Positions 7,849 to 16,117 of a DNA stretch of 64,000 nucleotides are shown here, in pieces; the stretch's first letter is position 1; every line of letters begins with the position of its first letter. Position numbers and translations under genes: made by a program. Under the pieces are notes generated by a model. That model did not search any database, had not been told where the DNA came from, and saw only the letters and a list, made by a program, of their open reading frames with translations. This DNA comes from Ectothiorhodospira marina (GTDB lineage Bacteria; Pseudomonadota; Gammaproteobacteria; Ectothiorhodospirales; Ectothiorhodospiraceae): the NCBI RefSeq assembly GCF_900109495.1, contig NZ_FOAA01000001.1, positions 124,001-188,000 of the forward strand, written 5' to 3'.

Positions 7849-9774
7849 TCAAAGCTGGTAGTCCAGTGCCAACCTTGACTGAAGCTTGCGCACCTGACGG
7901 AAGGCCTCCTTGAGGATGCGCTGCTCCAGTTCGTCGAGTCGTTCCGGATTGACGAAATTGCTCAGTGTCTGCCCCGCCTGCGCCTGTTCCTGATGGGTGC
8001 GCATGCGCAGCAGTTGAATGTAGTGATAGGCATTGAGCCAGGCGGCCACGTCCTCGCGCTTGAGCACGCCGGCCTCCACGCAGGCCTCCAGGCGCCGGCT
8101 GGTGTTCACCTCCGGGATGCGGTGGGCCAGGGCATAGATCCGGGCCACATCGACGATGGGCGTGGCGCCGTTCACCTTCATGTCCAGGCTGCGGGGGTGA
8201 TCCCCCCGTGAGCTGACCTTGAAGTCCCCCAGCAGTCCCAGGGGGGGGCGCAGACGCAGCGCGTTCTCGGCCATCTGGTGACGGAACCGGCTGTTCTTTG
8301 CCGTCTTTTCCAGGAACCATTGGCGCAGTTCCTCGGCGGGGCCCTCGTTGCCCAGGATGACCCGGAAATCGAAATAGATATTGGCGTTGAGCAGATGCTT
8401 GGGGGTGCCCTGATCCACCCATTGGGTGAAGCGTTGACGCCATTCCTCGGGCGTGAGGCAGCAATCGGGGTTGGAGGCCATCACATTACCCCGGCACAGG
8501 GGGTAGCCGCACTGGTCCAGGGCCTCATTGATGCGCTGGGCCAGGGGCAGCAGACGCTGCCGGGCTGCATCGGCGGTCATGCCTTCGGGGGGCACGAAGA
8601 CGATGCCATTGTCCTGGTCCGTCTTCAGGGTCTGTTCCTGTCGGGCTTCGCTGCCGAAAGCCAGCCAGTCGAATTCGGGGATATCCGACCCCTCATCCTG
8701 CAGACAGATCTGGATGACCCGGCGGGTGATCTGGTCGTTGAGTAGGGTGATGATCTGGGTGATCTGATCCACGCGCACACCCTGGGCAATCATCTGCCCC
8801 ACCAGCAGGTGCACGTCCCGGCCCAGGCGAGCCAGCGTCGCCACGTCCTCGGCACCACTGACCGAGCGGCTCAGATTCACCAGGCCCACTCGTTGCAGGG
8901 AGAACAGATCCCGCTCGGAGATCACACCGGTGAGGCGGCCTCGCTCCACGATGCACAAGTGGTGGAAGCCGTGGCTGGCCATGAGCATGGCCGCTTCAAA
9001 GGCAAATGCCTTGGGGGGCAGGGTGATCGGGTCCCGTGTCATCACGGCACTGATGGGTTCGTCCAGTCCGACCTCGGGCAGGGACACCCGGTTGAGTAGA
9101 TCGTGCAGGGTGAACACCCCCAGCGGGCGTCGATCGTCATCGGTGATGACCACGCTACCCACGCGCTCATCGTCCATGGTCCGCAGCGCCTGGCGGATAC
9201 GGGTTTCGGGCCGGCAGACCACGGGCTCGCGACGGATGCGCTCCCCCAGGGTGATATTGAGTGAGGTATCGCCACCCAGTCCGGCGGCGGCGCTGGCCTG
9301 CACCTGACGCCGCACCTTGTCCAACAGGTTGGCCAGACGGCGGGTGCAGAAGTCCTGGAACTCGGAAGACATCTTGAACAGTTTATTGAAGTCTTCCCGG
9401 TCCAGTTCAAAGCAGAAGGTATCCTCCGCCGCCCGGTAACGGGTACGCACGGCACGCCGCCCCACGAGGGCGCCCACGGGGAAGCACTCCCCCGGGGTCA
9501 GTTCCCAGGCGGTGCTGATGACATGACCGTCATCGTCCACCGGTTCGCCCAGCACCCGGCCCTGCTTGATGATGTAGAAGCGGTTGGCCGGCCCCATCTG
9601 GGGTGCGGTCACCTGCTCATCGCGGGCATAGAAGACCAGCTTGAGACGCTTGGCAAGAAATTCCAGGTGCACGAGATCCATCTGGTCGAACGGCGAGTGC
9701 CGCCCCAGGAACTCCATCACCGGGATCAGTACACCCTGAGGGCGTTCTTTGCCGTTGTTGTGGTCTGTATGCAT
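7849..9774 (-). CDS. cNMP-binding/CBS/DUF294 nucleotidyltransferase protein
   Basis: A 641-aa soluble signalling protein. Domains in order: cyclic-nucleotide-binding fold (about 20-145), a pair of CBS domains (about 185-295), a GlnD-like nucleotidyltransferase (FGSEARQEQTLKTDQDNG, residues 373-390, with D386 and D388), and the DUF294 C-terminal helical domain. Family knowledge: such proteins recur beside acetate symporter genes, where a ligand-sensing N-terminus is thought to govern a UTase-like C-terminus; no substrate is established. It lies between the NtrC-type regulator and the symporter genes, and has its own sigma54 promoter 37 nt upstream. The short paralogue at 4376-5443 matches its second half. 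Confidence 0.9.
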   Translation of the reverse strand: MHTDHNNGKERPQGVLIPVMEFLGRHSPFDQMDLVHLEFLAKRLKLVFYARDEQVTAPQMGPANRFYIIKQGRVLGEPVDDDGHVISTAWELTPGECFPVGALVGRRAVRTRYRAAEDTFCFELDREDFNKLFKMSSEFQDFCTRRLANLLDKVRRQVQASAAAGLGGDTSLNITLGERIRREPVVCRPETRIRQALRTMDDERVGSVVITDDDRRPLGVFTLHDLLNRVSLPEVGLDEPISAVMTRDPITLPPKAFAFEAAMLMASHGFHHLCIVERGRLTGVISERDLFSLQRVGLVNLSRSVSGAEDVATLARLGRDVHLLVGQMIAQGVRVDQITQIITLLNDQITRRVIQICLQDEGSDIPEFDWLAFGSEARQEQTLKTDQDNGIVFVPPEGMTADAARQRLLPLAQRINEALDQCGYPLCRGNVMASNPDCCLTPEEWRQRFTQWVDQGTPKHLLNANIYFDFRVILGNEGPAEELRQWFLEKTAKNSRFRHQMAENALRLRPPLGLLGDFKVSSRGDHPRSLDMKVNGATPIVDVARIYALAHRIPEVNTSRRLEACVEAGVLKREDVAAWLNAYHYIQLLRMRTHQEQAQAGQTLSNFVNPERLDELEQRILKEAFRQVRKLQSRLALDYQL

Positions 9775-9810
9775 GCGTAACCGGATGAACCGTGGCTGTG
9801 CAACCGGTTA

Positions 9811-9827
9811 TGCAGAGATCGTGCCGG
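9811..9827 (-). promoter_or_regulatory. Sigma54 (-24/-12) promoter of the cNMP/CBS/DUF294 gene
   Basis: On the minus strand CCGGCACG-ATCT-CTGCA matches the sigma54 consensus TTGGCACG-rNNN-TTGCw at nearly every position, with the required ten bases between the GG and GC dinucleotides. The GC is 38 nt before the gene's ATG. The neighbouring response regulator carries GAFTGA, the sigma54-contacting motif, and two palindromes lie upstream at activator distance. Confidence 0.7.
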
Positions 9828-9870
9828 GTAGGTGTTACTAGTAGAAACAAAGGGTTAGCAGAGGCGGTGG

Positions 9871-9906
9871 TGTAACGGGGTGTTACCTGGGGTAACGGGT
9901 GTTACC
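9871..9906. promoter_or_regulatory. Two GGTAAC palindromes, probable activator sites
   Basis: Two near-identical inverted repeats, TGTAAC-GGGGT-GTTACC (9871-9887) and GGTAAC-GGGT-GTTACC (9891-9906), have centres about 20 bp apart (two helical turns). They lie about 45-80 bp upstream of the -24 element on the minus strand, a usual place for NtrC-type activator dimers. Part of the motif recurs at 14389-14412 in front of the sensor kinase operon. Confidence 0.6.
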
Positions 9907-9939
9907 TTTGGTAGCGTTGGACCGGGGTCGGCTCCGCGT

Positions 9940-11262
9940 TCATCCCTTGGGCCGGGGAAGCCCCATCCGGGTGCGACGCTCCCACAGGGCCTTGCGGCTG
10001 ATGCCCAAGCGACGGGCGAGCTCGGTTTCCGTCATATGGGCTTGGTTGTCCAGCACGAAGCGCCGGAAATAGTCCTCCAGGCTGCTGTGGCCCGGGTCGC
10101 TCTTGTCCACCGGTGGGGTCAGGGCCAGGTGCTCGGGCTTGATGCGATCTCCATCGGCCAGGATGACGGCTCGTTCGATGGCGTTCTCCAGTTCGCGCAC
10201 GTTGCCGGGCCAGGTATGGGCTTGCATGGCCTCCAGGGTTGACGCATCCAGGTTGACCAGGGTGCGTTTGAGCCGCCGACAGGCCTTATCCAGCAGGAAT
10301 TCCGCCAGCCGCGGGATGTCTTCTCGGCGCTCGCGCAGGGCGGGCAGGGTCACTTCCATCACCTTCAACCGATAGTACAGGTCTTCCCGAAAACTCCCCT
10401 CACGGACCATGGCTTCAAGATCCCGATGCGTGGCGGCCAACAGGCGCAGGTCCACCTGACGGCTGCCGGTGGCCCCCACCCGACGGATCTCGCCATCCTG
10501 CAAGACGCGCAGCAGGCGCGACTGGGCAGCCGGTGTCAGCTCGCCGATCTCATCCAGGAACAGGGTGCCGCTGTCGGCCGCCTCGGCCAGACCCTGGCGG
10601 GTCTGGGCGGCGCCGGTGAAGGCCCCCTTCTCGTGACCAAAGAGTTCTGATTCCAGCAGGCCCTCGGGGATGGCGGCACAGTTCACCGAGACCAGAGGGG
10701 CCTGGGCACGGTGGCTCTTCTTGTGAATGGCCCGCGCCACCAGTTCCTTGCCCGTCCCCGACTCGCCCCGGATCAACACGGTGGTGTCGGTGGGCGCCAC
10801 CTTCTCCAGGGTCTTGCAGATCTGCTGCATGGCGGGGGATTCCCCCACCATGCCTTCCACCGGGTAGGCCTGTCCGATCTGGGACTGAAGGTGGGCATTC
10901 TCACGCTCCAGTTGATACTGCTTGAGGATGCGGGCCACGCACAGCAGCATCTCGTCGTGATCGAAGGGTTTGGCGATGTAGTCGGCCGCCCCGTGCTTCA
11001 TGGCCTCCACTGCCGAGCGTACGCTGGCGTAGCTGGTCATGATCAGTACGGGCGTTTCCGGGCAGTGGTCCACCATGGCGATGCCCTCGCCGTCAGGCAG
11101 CCGCAGGTCACTGATGACCAGATCAAAACATGTCTGCTGGCATTGCACCTGTGCCTGGGAAAGGCTGTCCGCCTCGGCCACCCGGTAGCCCTCGTGCTCC
11201 AGCAGACGCCCCAGGGCACGGCGGATCACCGCCTCGTCCTCGACGATAAGAATGCGGTTCAA
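9940..11262 (-). CDS. NtrC-family sigma54-dependent response regulator
   Basis: A 440-aa activator with a receiver domain (phospho-acceptor D52 in DLVISDLRLPDG), an AAA+ domain with Walker A GESGTGKE and the sigma54-contact loop GAFTGA, and a Fis-type helix-turn-helix at the C-terminus (ETELARRLGISRKALWERR). Its start is a TTG that overlaps the sensor kinase stop by 4 nt, with GAGGAG 9 nt upstream, so the two are translationally coupled and almost surely partners. Symporter-like kinases of the CrbS/MxtR group are known mainly with LuxR-type partners (CrbR/ErdR); an NtrC-type partner here is notable. Likely targets are the symporter, DUF294 and acs genes downstream. Confidence 0.95.
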   Translation of the reverse strand: MNRILIVEDEAVIRRALGRLLEHEGYRVAEADSLSQAQVQCQQTCFDLVISDLRLPDGEGIAMVDHCPETPVLIMTSYASVRSAVEAMKHGAADYIAKPFDHDEMLLCVARILKQYQLERENAHLQSQIGQAYPVEGMVGESPAMQQICKTLEKVAPTDTTVLIRGESGTGKELVARAIHKKSHRAQAPLVSVNCAAIPEGLLESELFGHEKGAFTGAAQTRQGLAEAADSGTLFLDEIGELTPAAQSRLLRVLQDGEIRRVGATGSRQVDLRLLAATHRDLEAMVREGSFREDLYYRLKVMEVTLPALRERREDIPRLAEFLLDKACRRLKRTLVNLDASTLEAMQAHTWPGNVRELENAIERAVILADGDRIKPEHLALTPPVDKSDPGHSSLEDYFRRFVLDNQAHMTETELARRLGISRKALWERRTRMGLPRPKG

Positions 11263-14219
11263 GCCATGGTCTCCTCTTCTTCGATGGCCGGCAGTCGGAT
11301 GCTGAAGCGCGTGCCTCCCTGGGCATGGCTGTCGGCATACACCAGGCCACCATGATCCTGAATGATGCTGTACACCACCGATAGCCCCAGGCCAGTGCCT
11401 TCCCCCGGCGGCTTGGTGGTGAAAAAGGGTTCGAAGATCTGGTCCAGCAGGCCTGAGGGGATGCCGGCGCCCTCGTCATCCACGTGGATTTCCACACCTC
11501 CGGGGAGGCGGCTGCCACGTATGGCAACGCGGTCGCCTGGGCTTGAGGCCTGCAGGGCATTGTTCACCAGGTTCACGAAGACCTGCAGCAATCGCTGATG
11601 ATTGCCGCGGGCCTTCAAATCTTTGGGCACCTCATTGATGCAGGTGACCTCGCGACCCACGTCACTGAGCTTGATCAGCTGCAGCGCCTCATCCACGCAG
11701 GCGTTCAGGTTCACCGCCACCGGTAGGGGCCGCGGTGCCTCGCCCGCATGACTGAAGGTGATGAGTGACTGCACGATGTCATTGATGCGCCGGGTCTGTT
11801 CCAGGATCTGTTTGACGGTCAGGTCCACCTCGGCGGGGTCCTGCTCATAGCGCAGGTTCTGGGCCAGCGAGGTGATGCCGGTGAGTGGATTGCCGATCTC
11901 ATGGGCGACGCCGGCGGCCAGGCGGCCAATGGAAGCCAGACGGTCATTATGGGCCACCTCGCTCTCCAGGTTGTGCAACTCGGTGAGGTCTTCCACCAGG
12001 ACCACCATGCCCCCCAGACCATGCGTGGCCGAGTGGCCCAGGGTCGGGGATTCAATGGCGGCCTTGTGGAGATTGAGCCAGCGGTAGCGGCCATCCACGG
12101 AGATCTGCAGTTTGTACAGGTGCTTGTCATCGCCATTGATGAAGGTACGCAGCACCCCCTCCCAGGGGTCCTTGAGGGCATTCAGGGGCTGACCCACGGC
12201 ATGCGCGGCCTCGATGCCGGAGATCATGGCCATGGTGTTGTTCCAGATGAGGATGTCTCCCCCCGGGTCGATGGAGCAGACGCCCAGAGGCAGTTCATGC
12301 AGCACCTGCCGATGGTAGCGGCGCAGGGTGTCCAGTTCCGCCGCCAGGCCGCGCAGCCGCACGGTGGAATGCTCCAGTTGTTCCTCCACGAACCGCAGGC
12401 TGTCGGCCAGGGCCACCTGGGCCTGGGGGGCCACGTTCAGCTGGTTATCCACGATCATCCGTGCCAGCAGTGGGCCCATCAACCCGGAGAGATTGCGCTC
12501 CAGATGGGTGCGCAGTCGGCGCAACTCGCCGGGGCGCTTTTCCGAGGGCTGCATGCCCATGTCTGTCAGGGCCCGCTGGATCTCCAGGTGGGCCGTCTGA
12601 GGGCCGATCACCTGGGCCAGGTGAGACTCCAGTTGCGCCACATTGCGGGCATCGGCGCTCACCCCGGTCGGTGAGAATTGTTCCCGACGACAGGCTTGGG
12701 CTGCCTCGGTCTCTTCCCGGGTCGGCCGGGTCAGCAAGGACCCGATCACGAACAGCACACTGTTCACGGCCAGTGACCAGAAGGTGGCAAAGGCCCAGCG
12801 GTTTTCGTCCTCGGCGCCCATGAATACGGCAAGGTTGAAGTTGATCATGGGCAGGCCGGACTCGTGGATGACCGGGATGATCAGTGCCAGCACCCAGACA
12901 GTGATGCCTCCCAGCAGGCCGGCAATGAAGCCAATGCGGGTGGCGCGCGGCCAGAACAGCAGGGCCAGGTAACCGGGCAGGAACTGAGCCACGGCCACGA
13001 AGGAGATCAGCCCCACCTGCACCAGGCCCTGGTTGAACTCCAGCAGCCAGTAAAAGCCGTAGCCCAGGGCAATGATGAGCAGGATCAGCAACCGCCTCCC
13101 CCAAAGCAACCAACCGTACAGGTTGCTTTGGGGGAGGGTCTGTTGATTCACATGGGCGGGCAGGATGAGGTGATTCAGGCACATGGCGGCCAGGGCCAGG
13201 GTGGTGATGATCATCATGGCGCTGGCGGCGGAGACTCCGCCGATGAAGGTGAACAGGGCCAGCCAGCCCGCGCCACCGTCCACCGGCAGGGCCAGCACGA
13301 AATAGTCGGCGGGGGTTTCCAGGGCGACGGCCTGACCGGCCCATAAAATGAGTGGGATGGGCAGGTTGAGCAGCAGCAGGAACAGGGGCAGACCCCAGGT
13401 GGCCACGCGCAGGGCGTGGGGATCCATGTTTTCCACAAACAGCATGTGGAACTGCCGGGGTAGCAGAAAGGCGGCGGCAAAGGCGAGCAGTATGAGGGTG
13501 AACCAGGGGCCTTCGCTGACCGGGGAATAGAGTGCCTCCAGGGCCTCGGGGTGTTCGGTCAGCCAGGTATTGAGCCCACCCCAGCCGCCAAAGATGCCCA
13601 GCAGGGCAAAGGCCCCCACCATCAGCAGGGTCACCAGTTTGACGGCGGATTCGAAGGCGATGGCCACCACCAGGCCCTCGTGTTTTTCCCGGGGGGTGAT
13701 GTGGCGGGCGCCAAACAGGATGGCGAACAGGCCCAGGGTGGCGCAGAAACCCAGGGCCAGCAGATTGGGTGGGGCCTCCTGGGTGAGTACCGAAACCGAG
13801 TCGGTCACCGCCTTGATCTGCAGGGCCAGGTAGGGAAGGATCCCGGCCAGCATGAACAGGGTGACCAGTAGCCCGGTCCACTGGCTGCGATAGCGAAAGG
13901 CGAACAGGTCCGCCAGGGAGGTGAGCTGGTAGTCGCGTACCAGTCTGAGGATGGGGGCGAGCAACAAAGGGGCCAGGATGAAGGCCAGGGTCACTCCCAG
14001 GTAGATGGTGAGGAAGTTGTAGCCCTCGCTCTGGGCGAAGCCCACACTGCCGTAATAGGTCCAGGTGGTGGCATACACGCCCAGGGAGAGCACATACACC
14101 ATGGGATGGCGCACCAGAGCGGTGGGCAACCAGCCACGTTCAGTGGCGTGGGCGATGAAGAACAGCAGGGCCAGATAGGCCACGCCCGCTGCATAGAGCA
14201 CGCCGATCTCAGAGATCAT
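11259..14219 (-). CDS. Sensor histidine kinase with sodium/solute symporter N-terminus
   Basis: A 986-aa membrane kinase of the CrbS/MxtR type. Roughly the first 500 residues are a many-helix SSS-family symporter-like domain (VLYAAGVAYLALLFFIAHATE onward). A linker and a PAS domain follow (LHELPLGVCSIDPGGDILIW). Next come HisKA with the phospho-acceptor His near residue 773 (GVAHEIGNPLTG) and HATPase (NLVNNALQA, DDEGAGIP, GTGLGLS). In Vibrio and Pseudomonas this group controls acs in response to acetate. ATG at 14219 was chosen over one 9 nt upstream; both lie inside the end of the small membrane-protein gene, implying coupling. Whether the symporter part transports is unknown. Confidence 0.93.
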   Translation of the reverse strand: MISEIGVLYAAGVAYLALLFFIAHATERGWLPTALVRHPMVYVLSLGVYATTWTYYGSVGFAQSEGYNFLTIYLGVTLAFILAPLLLAPILRLVRDYQLTSLADLFAFRYRSQWTGLLVTLFMLAGILPYLALQIKAVTDSVSVLTQEAPPNLLALGFCATLGLFAILFGARHITPREKHEGLVVAIAFESAVKLVTLLMVGAFALLGIFGGWGGLNTWLTEHPEALEALYSPVSEGPWFTLILLAFAAAFLLPRQFHMLFVENMDPHALRVATWGLPLFLLLLNLPIPLILWAGQAVALETPADYFVLALPVDGGAGWLALFTFIGGVSAASAMMIITTLALAAMCLNHLILPAHVNQQTLPQSNLYGWLLWGRRLLILLIIALGYGFYWLLEFNQGLVQVGLISFVAVAQFLPGYLALLFWPRATRIGFIAGLLGGITVWVLALIIPVIHESGLPMINFNLAVFMGAEDENRWAFATFWSLAVNSVLFVIGSLLTRPTREETEAAQACRREQFSPTGVSADARNVAQLESHLAQVIGPQTAHLEIQRALTDMGMQPSEKRPGELRRLRTHLERNLSGLMGPLLARMIVDNQLNVAPQAQVALADSLRFVEEQLEHSTVRLRGLAAELDTLRRYHRQVLHELPLGVCSIDPGGDILIWNNTMAMISGIEAAHAVGQPLNALKDPWEGVLRTFINGDDKHLYKLQISVDGRYRWLNLHKAAIESPTLGHSATHGLGGMVVLVEDLTELHNLESEVAHNDRLASIGRLAAGVAHEIGNPLTGITSLAQNLRYEQDPAEVDLTVKQILEQTRRINDIVQSLITFSHAGEAPRPLPVAVNLNACVDEALQLIKLSDVGREVTCINEVPKDLKARGNHQRLLQVFVNLVNNALQASSPGDRVAIRGSRLPGGVEIHVDDEGAGIPSGLLDQIFEPFFTTKPPGEGTGLGLSVVYSIIQDHGGLVYADSHAQGGTRFSIRLPAIEEEETMA

Positions 14220-14388
14220 GACGCCCACGTCCCAGCTGGATCAGAATCCCCAACCCGATGAGTCCGCCCCAGAGGAGATAGGGCAGATACCAGGGCATCC
14301 CCGGTCGCGACCACCAGTCCACCAAGGGCGAGGCAAACAGCAGCACGCCCAACAGAAACAGGATGAGGGTCTTGTCCAGGGCCGACAT
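14209..14388 (-). CDS. Small two-helix membrane protein upstream of the sensor kinase
   Basis: A 59-aa protein with two hydrophobic segments (TLILFLLGVLLFASPLVDWW and YLLWGGLIGLGILI) joined by a short SRPGMPWYLP turn. Its end overlaps the kinase start by about 11 nt, so it is the first gene of the sensor operon. The position and size suggest a partner of the symporter-like sensor domain, in the way DUF4212 partners the true symporter, but the sequences are not clearly alike. The start is the ATG at 14388, with no clear ribosome binding site; a longer reading from a TTG at 14451 cannot be excluded. Confidence 0.7.
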   Translation of the reverse strand: MSALDKTLILFLLGVLLFASPLVDWWSRPGMPWYLPYLLWGGLIGLGILIQLGRGRHDL

Positions 14389-14412
14389 GGTGTAACCAAT
14401 GGTAACGGGTGG
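14389..14412. promoter_or_regulatory. GGTAAC-type motif before the sensor operon
   Basis: GGTGTAACC-AAT-GGTAACGGGTG lies directly in front of the first codon of the small membrane-protein gene. GGTGTAAC and GGTAACGGGTG both also occur in the palindrome pair at 9868-9906. This could be an autoregulatory site of the NtrC-type regulator. The half-sites are not arranged as the same palindrome. Confidence 0.4.
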
Positions 14413-14462
14413 CAGGGCGTAAGCATGCCGGATGCAGGCGGTTTTGGCCAAGCCAATAAGAA

Positions 14463-14519
14463 CCCCTCTCCCGCACGGTGCCCCTCATCCCCGGCCCTTC
14501 TCCCTGAGAGGGAGAAGGG
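14463..14519. repeat. GC-rich palindrome overlapping the gluQ 3' end
   Basis: Another member of the CCCTTCTCC/GGAGAAGGG palindrome family (14481-14519) with a partial CCCCTCTCC unit before it. The gluQ reading frame runs through it, so the last residues of GluQ (LLPLREKGRG) are repeat-encoded. Confidence 0.75.
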
Positions 14520-15438
14520 AGAAGGCTGGGGTGGATGGGGGCCATCTTGCCAGGGCCTCACTCAGCATGTCTTCCACACCAACCCTGACCCCATCCCCTC
14601 CCAACCCGAGAAAGTCCAGGGCGCGTCCCAGGTTCTCCCCCGGCGTGGCATCATCCACCGCCGGGGCGTGGGTCTGTTTGGACAGTTTGGCACCCCCGTG
14701 ATCCAGAACCACCGGATGATGCAGATAGATGGGCGTGGGATACCCCAGCAAACGTTGCAGATGAATCTGCCGTGGCGTCGAAGCCAGCAAATCCATGCCC
14801 CGAACCACATGCGTAATGTCCTGGAATGCATCGTCCACCACCACGGCCAGCTGATAGGCCGTGAGCCCGTCAGCCCGGCGAATGACAAAATCACCGATCT
14901 GGCTCGCCAGTTGCTGGCATACCTCGCCCTGGGTTCGATCGCAAAAACGGATGGGGTCATCGTGCGTACGGACCCGCAGGGCCCGGGGCGACTTGCCGGC
15001 GGGCAGACCGTCGCGACAGGTGCCCGGATAGACCGGGCCTTCCAGCCCTGGTTGGGCCAGGGCAGCCATCTCCCGACGGGTGCAGCCACAGTCATAAGCC
15101 CAGCCCCGATCCCGCAGGCATTGCATGGCGTCGGCATAGGCGTCGAGCCGGGTGCTCTGGTAGAGCACCGGTCCATCCCAATGCAGGCCGTGGACTTCCA
15201 GGGTGCGGAGGATGCGATCGGCGGCGCCGGGCTCTTCCCGGGGAGGGTCCAGGTCCTCCATGCGAACCCGCCACGTGCCGCCTTGGGCGCGGGCATCCAG
15301 CCAGGAAATCACGGCCGCGACCAGGGAGCCGAAATGCAGCGGGCCAGTGGGGGAGGGGGCGAAACGACCTGTGTAGGCGGGGTTCAAGCGTACGGTCTTG
15401 GGCGCGACAAGGCGCGCGGGAGCTTCAGTGCGCGGCAT
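14485..15438 (-). CDS. gluQ: Glutamyl-Q tRNA(Asp) synthetase
   Basis: GluQ joins glutamate to the queuosine base of tRNA(Asp). The 317-aa protein has the class I core: RFAPSPTGPLHFGSL (HIGH equivalent), the zinc-site cysteines in YDCGCTRREM and YPGTCRDG, and KLSKQ in place of KMSKS, with no anticodon-binding domain. ATG at 15438 gives the normal N-terminus; the frame is open upstream only because it overlaps dksA. It lies 37 nt after dksA, the order seen in enteric bacteria. The C-terminus is extended by residues encoded in a dispersed repeat, slightly beyond the usual length of about 300. Confidence 0.93.
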   Translation of the reverse strand: MPRTEAPARLVAPKTVRLNPAYTGRFAPSPTGPLHFGSLVAAVISWLDARAQGGTWRVRMEDLDPPREEPGAADRILRTLEVHGLHWDGPVLYQSTRLDAYADAMQCLRDRGWAYDCGCTRREMAALAQPGLEGPVYPGTCRDGLPAGKSPRALRVRTHDDPIRFCDRTQGEVCQQLASQIGDFVIRRADGLTAYQLAVVVDDAFQDITHVVRGMDLLASTPRQIHLQRLLGYPTPIYLHHPVVLDHGGAKLSKQTHAPAVDDATPGENLGRALDFLGLGGDGVRVGVEDMLSEALARWPPSTPAFSLLPLREKGRG

Positions 15439-15439
15439 C

Positions 15440-15468
15440 CGACGCCCCAACCCGCAGGTGGGGCGTCG
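15440..15468 (-). terminator. Hairpin between dksA and gluQ
   Basis: A perfect 10-bp stem, CGACGCCCCA and TGGGGCGTCG, with a 9-nt loop fills the dksA-gluQ gap and ends 2 nt from the gluQ ATG. There is no U-tract. A terminator in this same gap is known to limit gluQ expression in Shigella, so an attenuator role is plausible. Confidence 0.5.
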
Positions 15469-15475
15469 GGGTGCA

Positions 15476-15931
15476 TCAGGCCATCTGCTTTTCCTTGATC
15501 TCCTGCAGGGTCTTGCAGTCAATACACAGGGTGGCGGTGGGACGGGCTTCCAGACGACGGATGCCGATCTCGACGCCACAGGCTTCGCAGTAACCGTAGT
15601 CGCCGTTATCCAGATCCGTGAGCGCCTCTTCGATCTTGCGGATCAACTTGCGCTCGCGGTCGCGGGTGCGCAGTTCCAGGCTGAATTCCTCTTCCTGGGT
15701 GGCACGGTCGGCCGGGTCGGCGAAATTGGCGGCATCTTCCTTCATGTGACCTACGGTGCGGTCCACTTCCTCCATGAGCTGCTGGCGCCAGGCCAGAAGG
15801 ATGTTGCGAAAGTGCTCCTTCTGATCCCGGTTCATGTACTCCTCGCCCTCCGTGGGCTGGTAAGGGGCAATTCCATCATCCGGTCGGGACATCTTGCCGG
15901 ATTTATTGGGCTGATTGCTGCTGGAGGCCAT
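15476..15931 (-). CDS. dksA: RNA polymerase-binding transcription factor DksA
   Basis: DksA enters the RNA polymerase secondary channel and, with ppGpp, lowers stable-RNA transcription. The 151-aa protein has the coiled-coil region (about 38-110, with DPADRATQEEE at the tip) and an intact four-cysteine zinc finger (CEACGVEIG ... CIDCK), so it is the zinc-containing type. ATG at 15931 is preferred over a GTG 12 nt upstream because GGAG stands 11 nt before it but touches the GTG. A hairpin and gluQ follow. Confidence 0.96.
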   Translation of the reverse strand: MASSSNQPNKSGKMSRPDDGIAPYQPTEGEEYMNRDQKEHFRNILLAWRQQLMEEVDRTVGHMKEDAANFADPADRATQEEEFSLELRTRDRERKLIRKIEEALTDLDNGDYGYCEACGVEIGIRRLEARPTATLCIDCKTLQEIKEKQMA

Positions 15932-16067
15932 CGCTGCGCACACTCCTGACTGTCCAAAAGGCGAATGTAGATACCAGAGAATCCCCAGGGGTGCAAGCTA
16001 AAAACCGGTTGCATGAAGCCCCGGCGGGCGTGGATGGGCGCGGGCGCCCCGGGTGTCTGCCCGTGGA

Positions 16068-16096
16068 TTGACATAGTAATCTTCCGGGCATCGTTA
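16068..16096 (+). promoter_or_regulatory. Candidate promoter of the HAD phosphatase gene
   Basis: A perfect TTGACA at 16068-16073, about 45 nt before the GTG start. The hexamer 17 nt on (TCGTTA) is a poor -10, so either an activator is needed or the match is chance. Confidence 0.3.
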
Positions 16097-16117
16097 GTCG
16101 ACCAGAGGGGAGTACCG

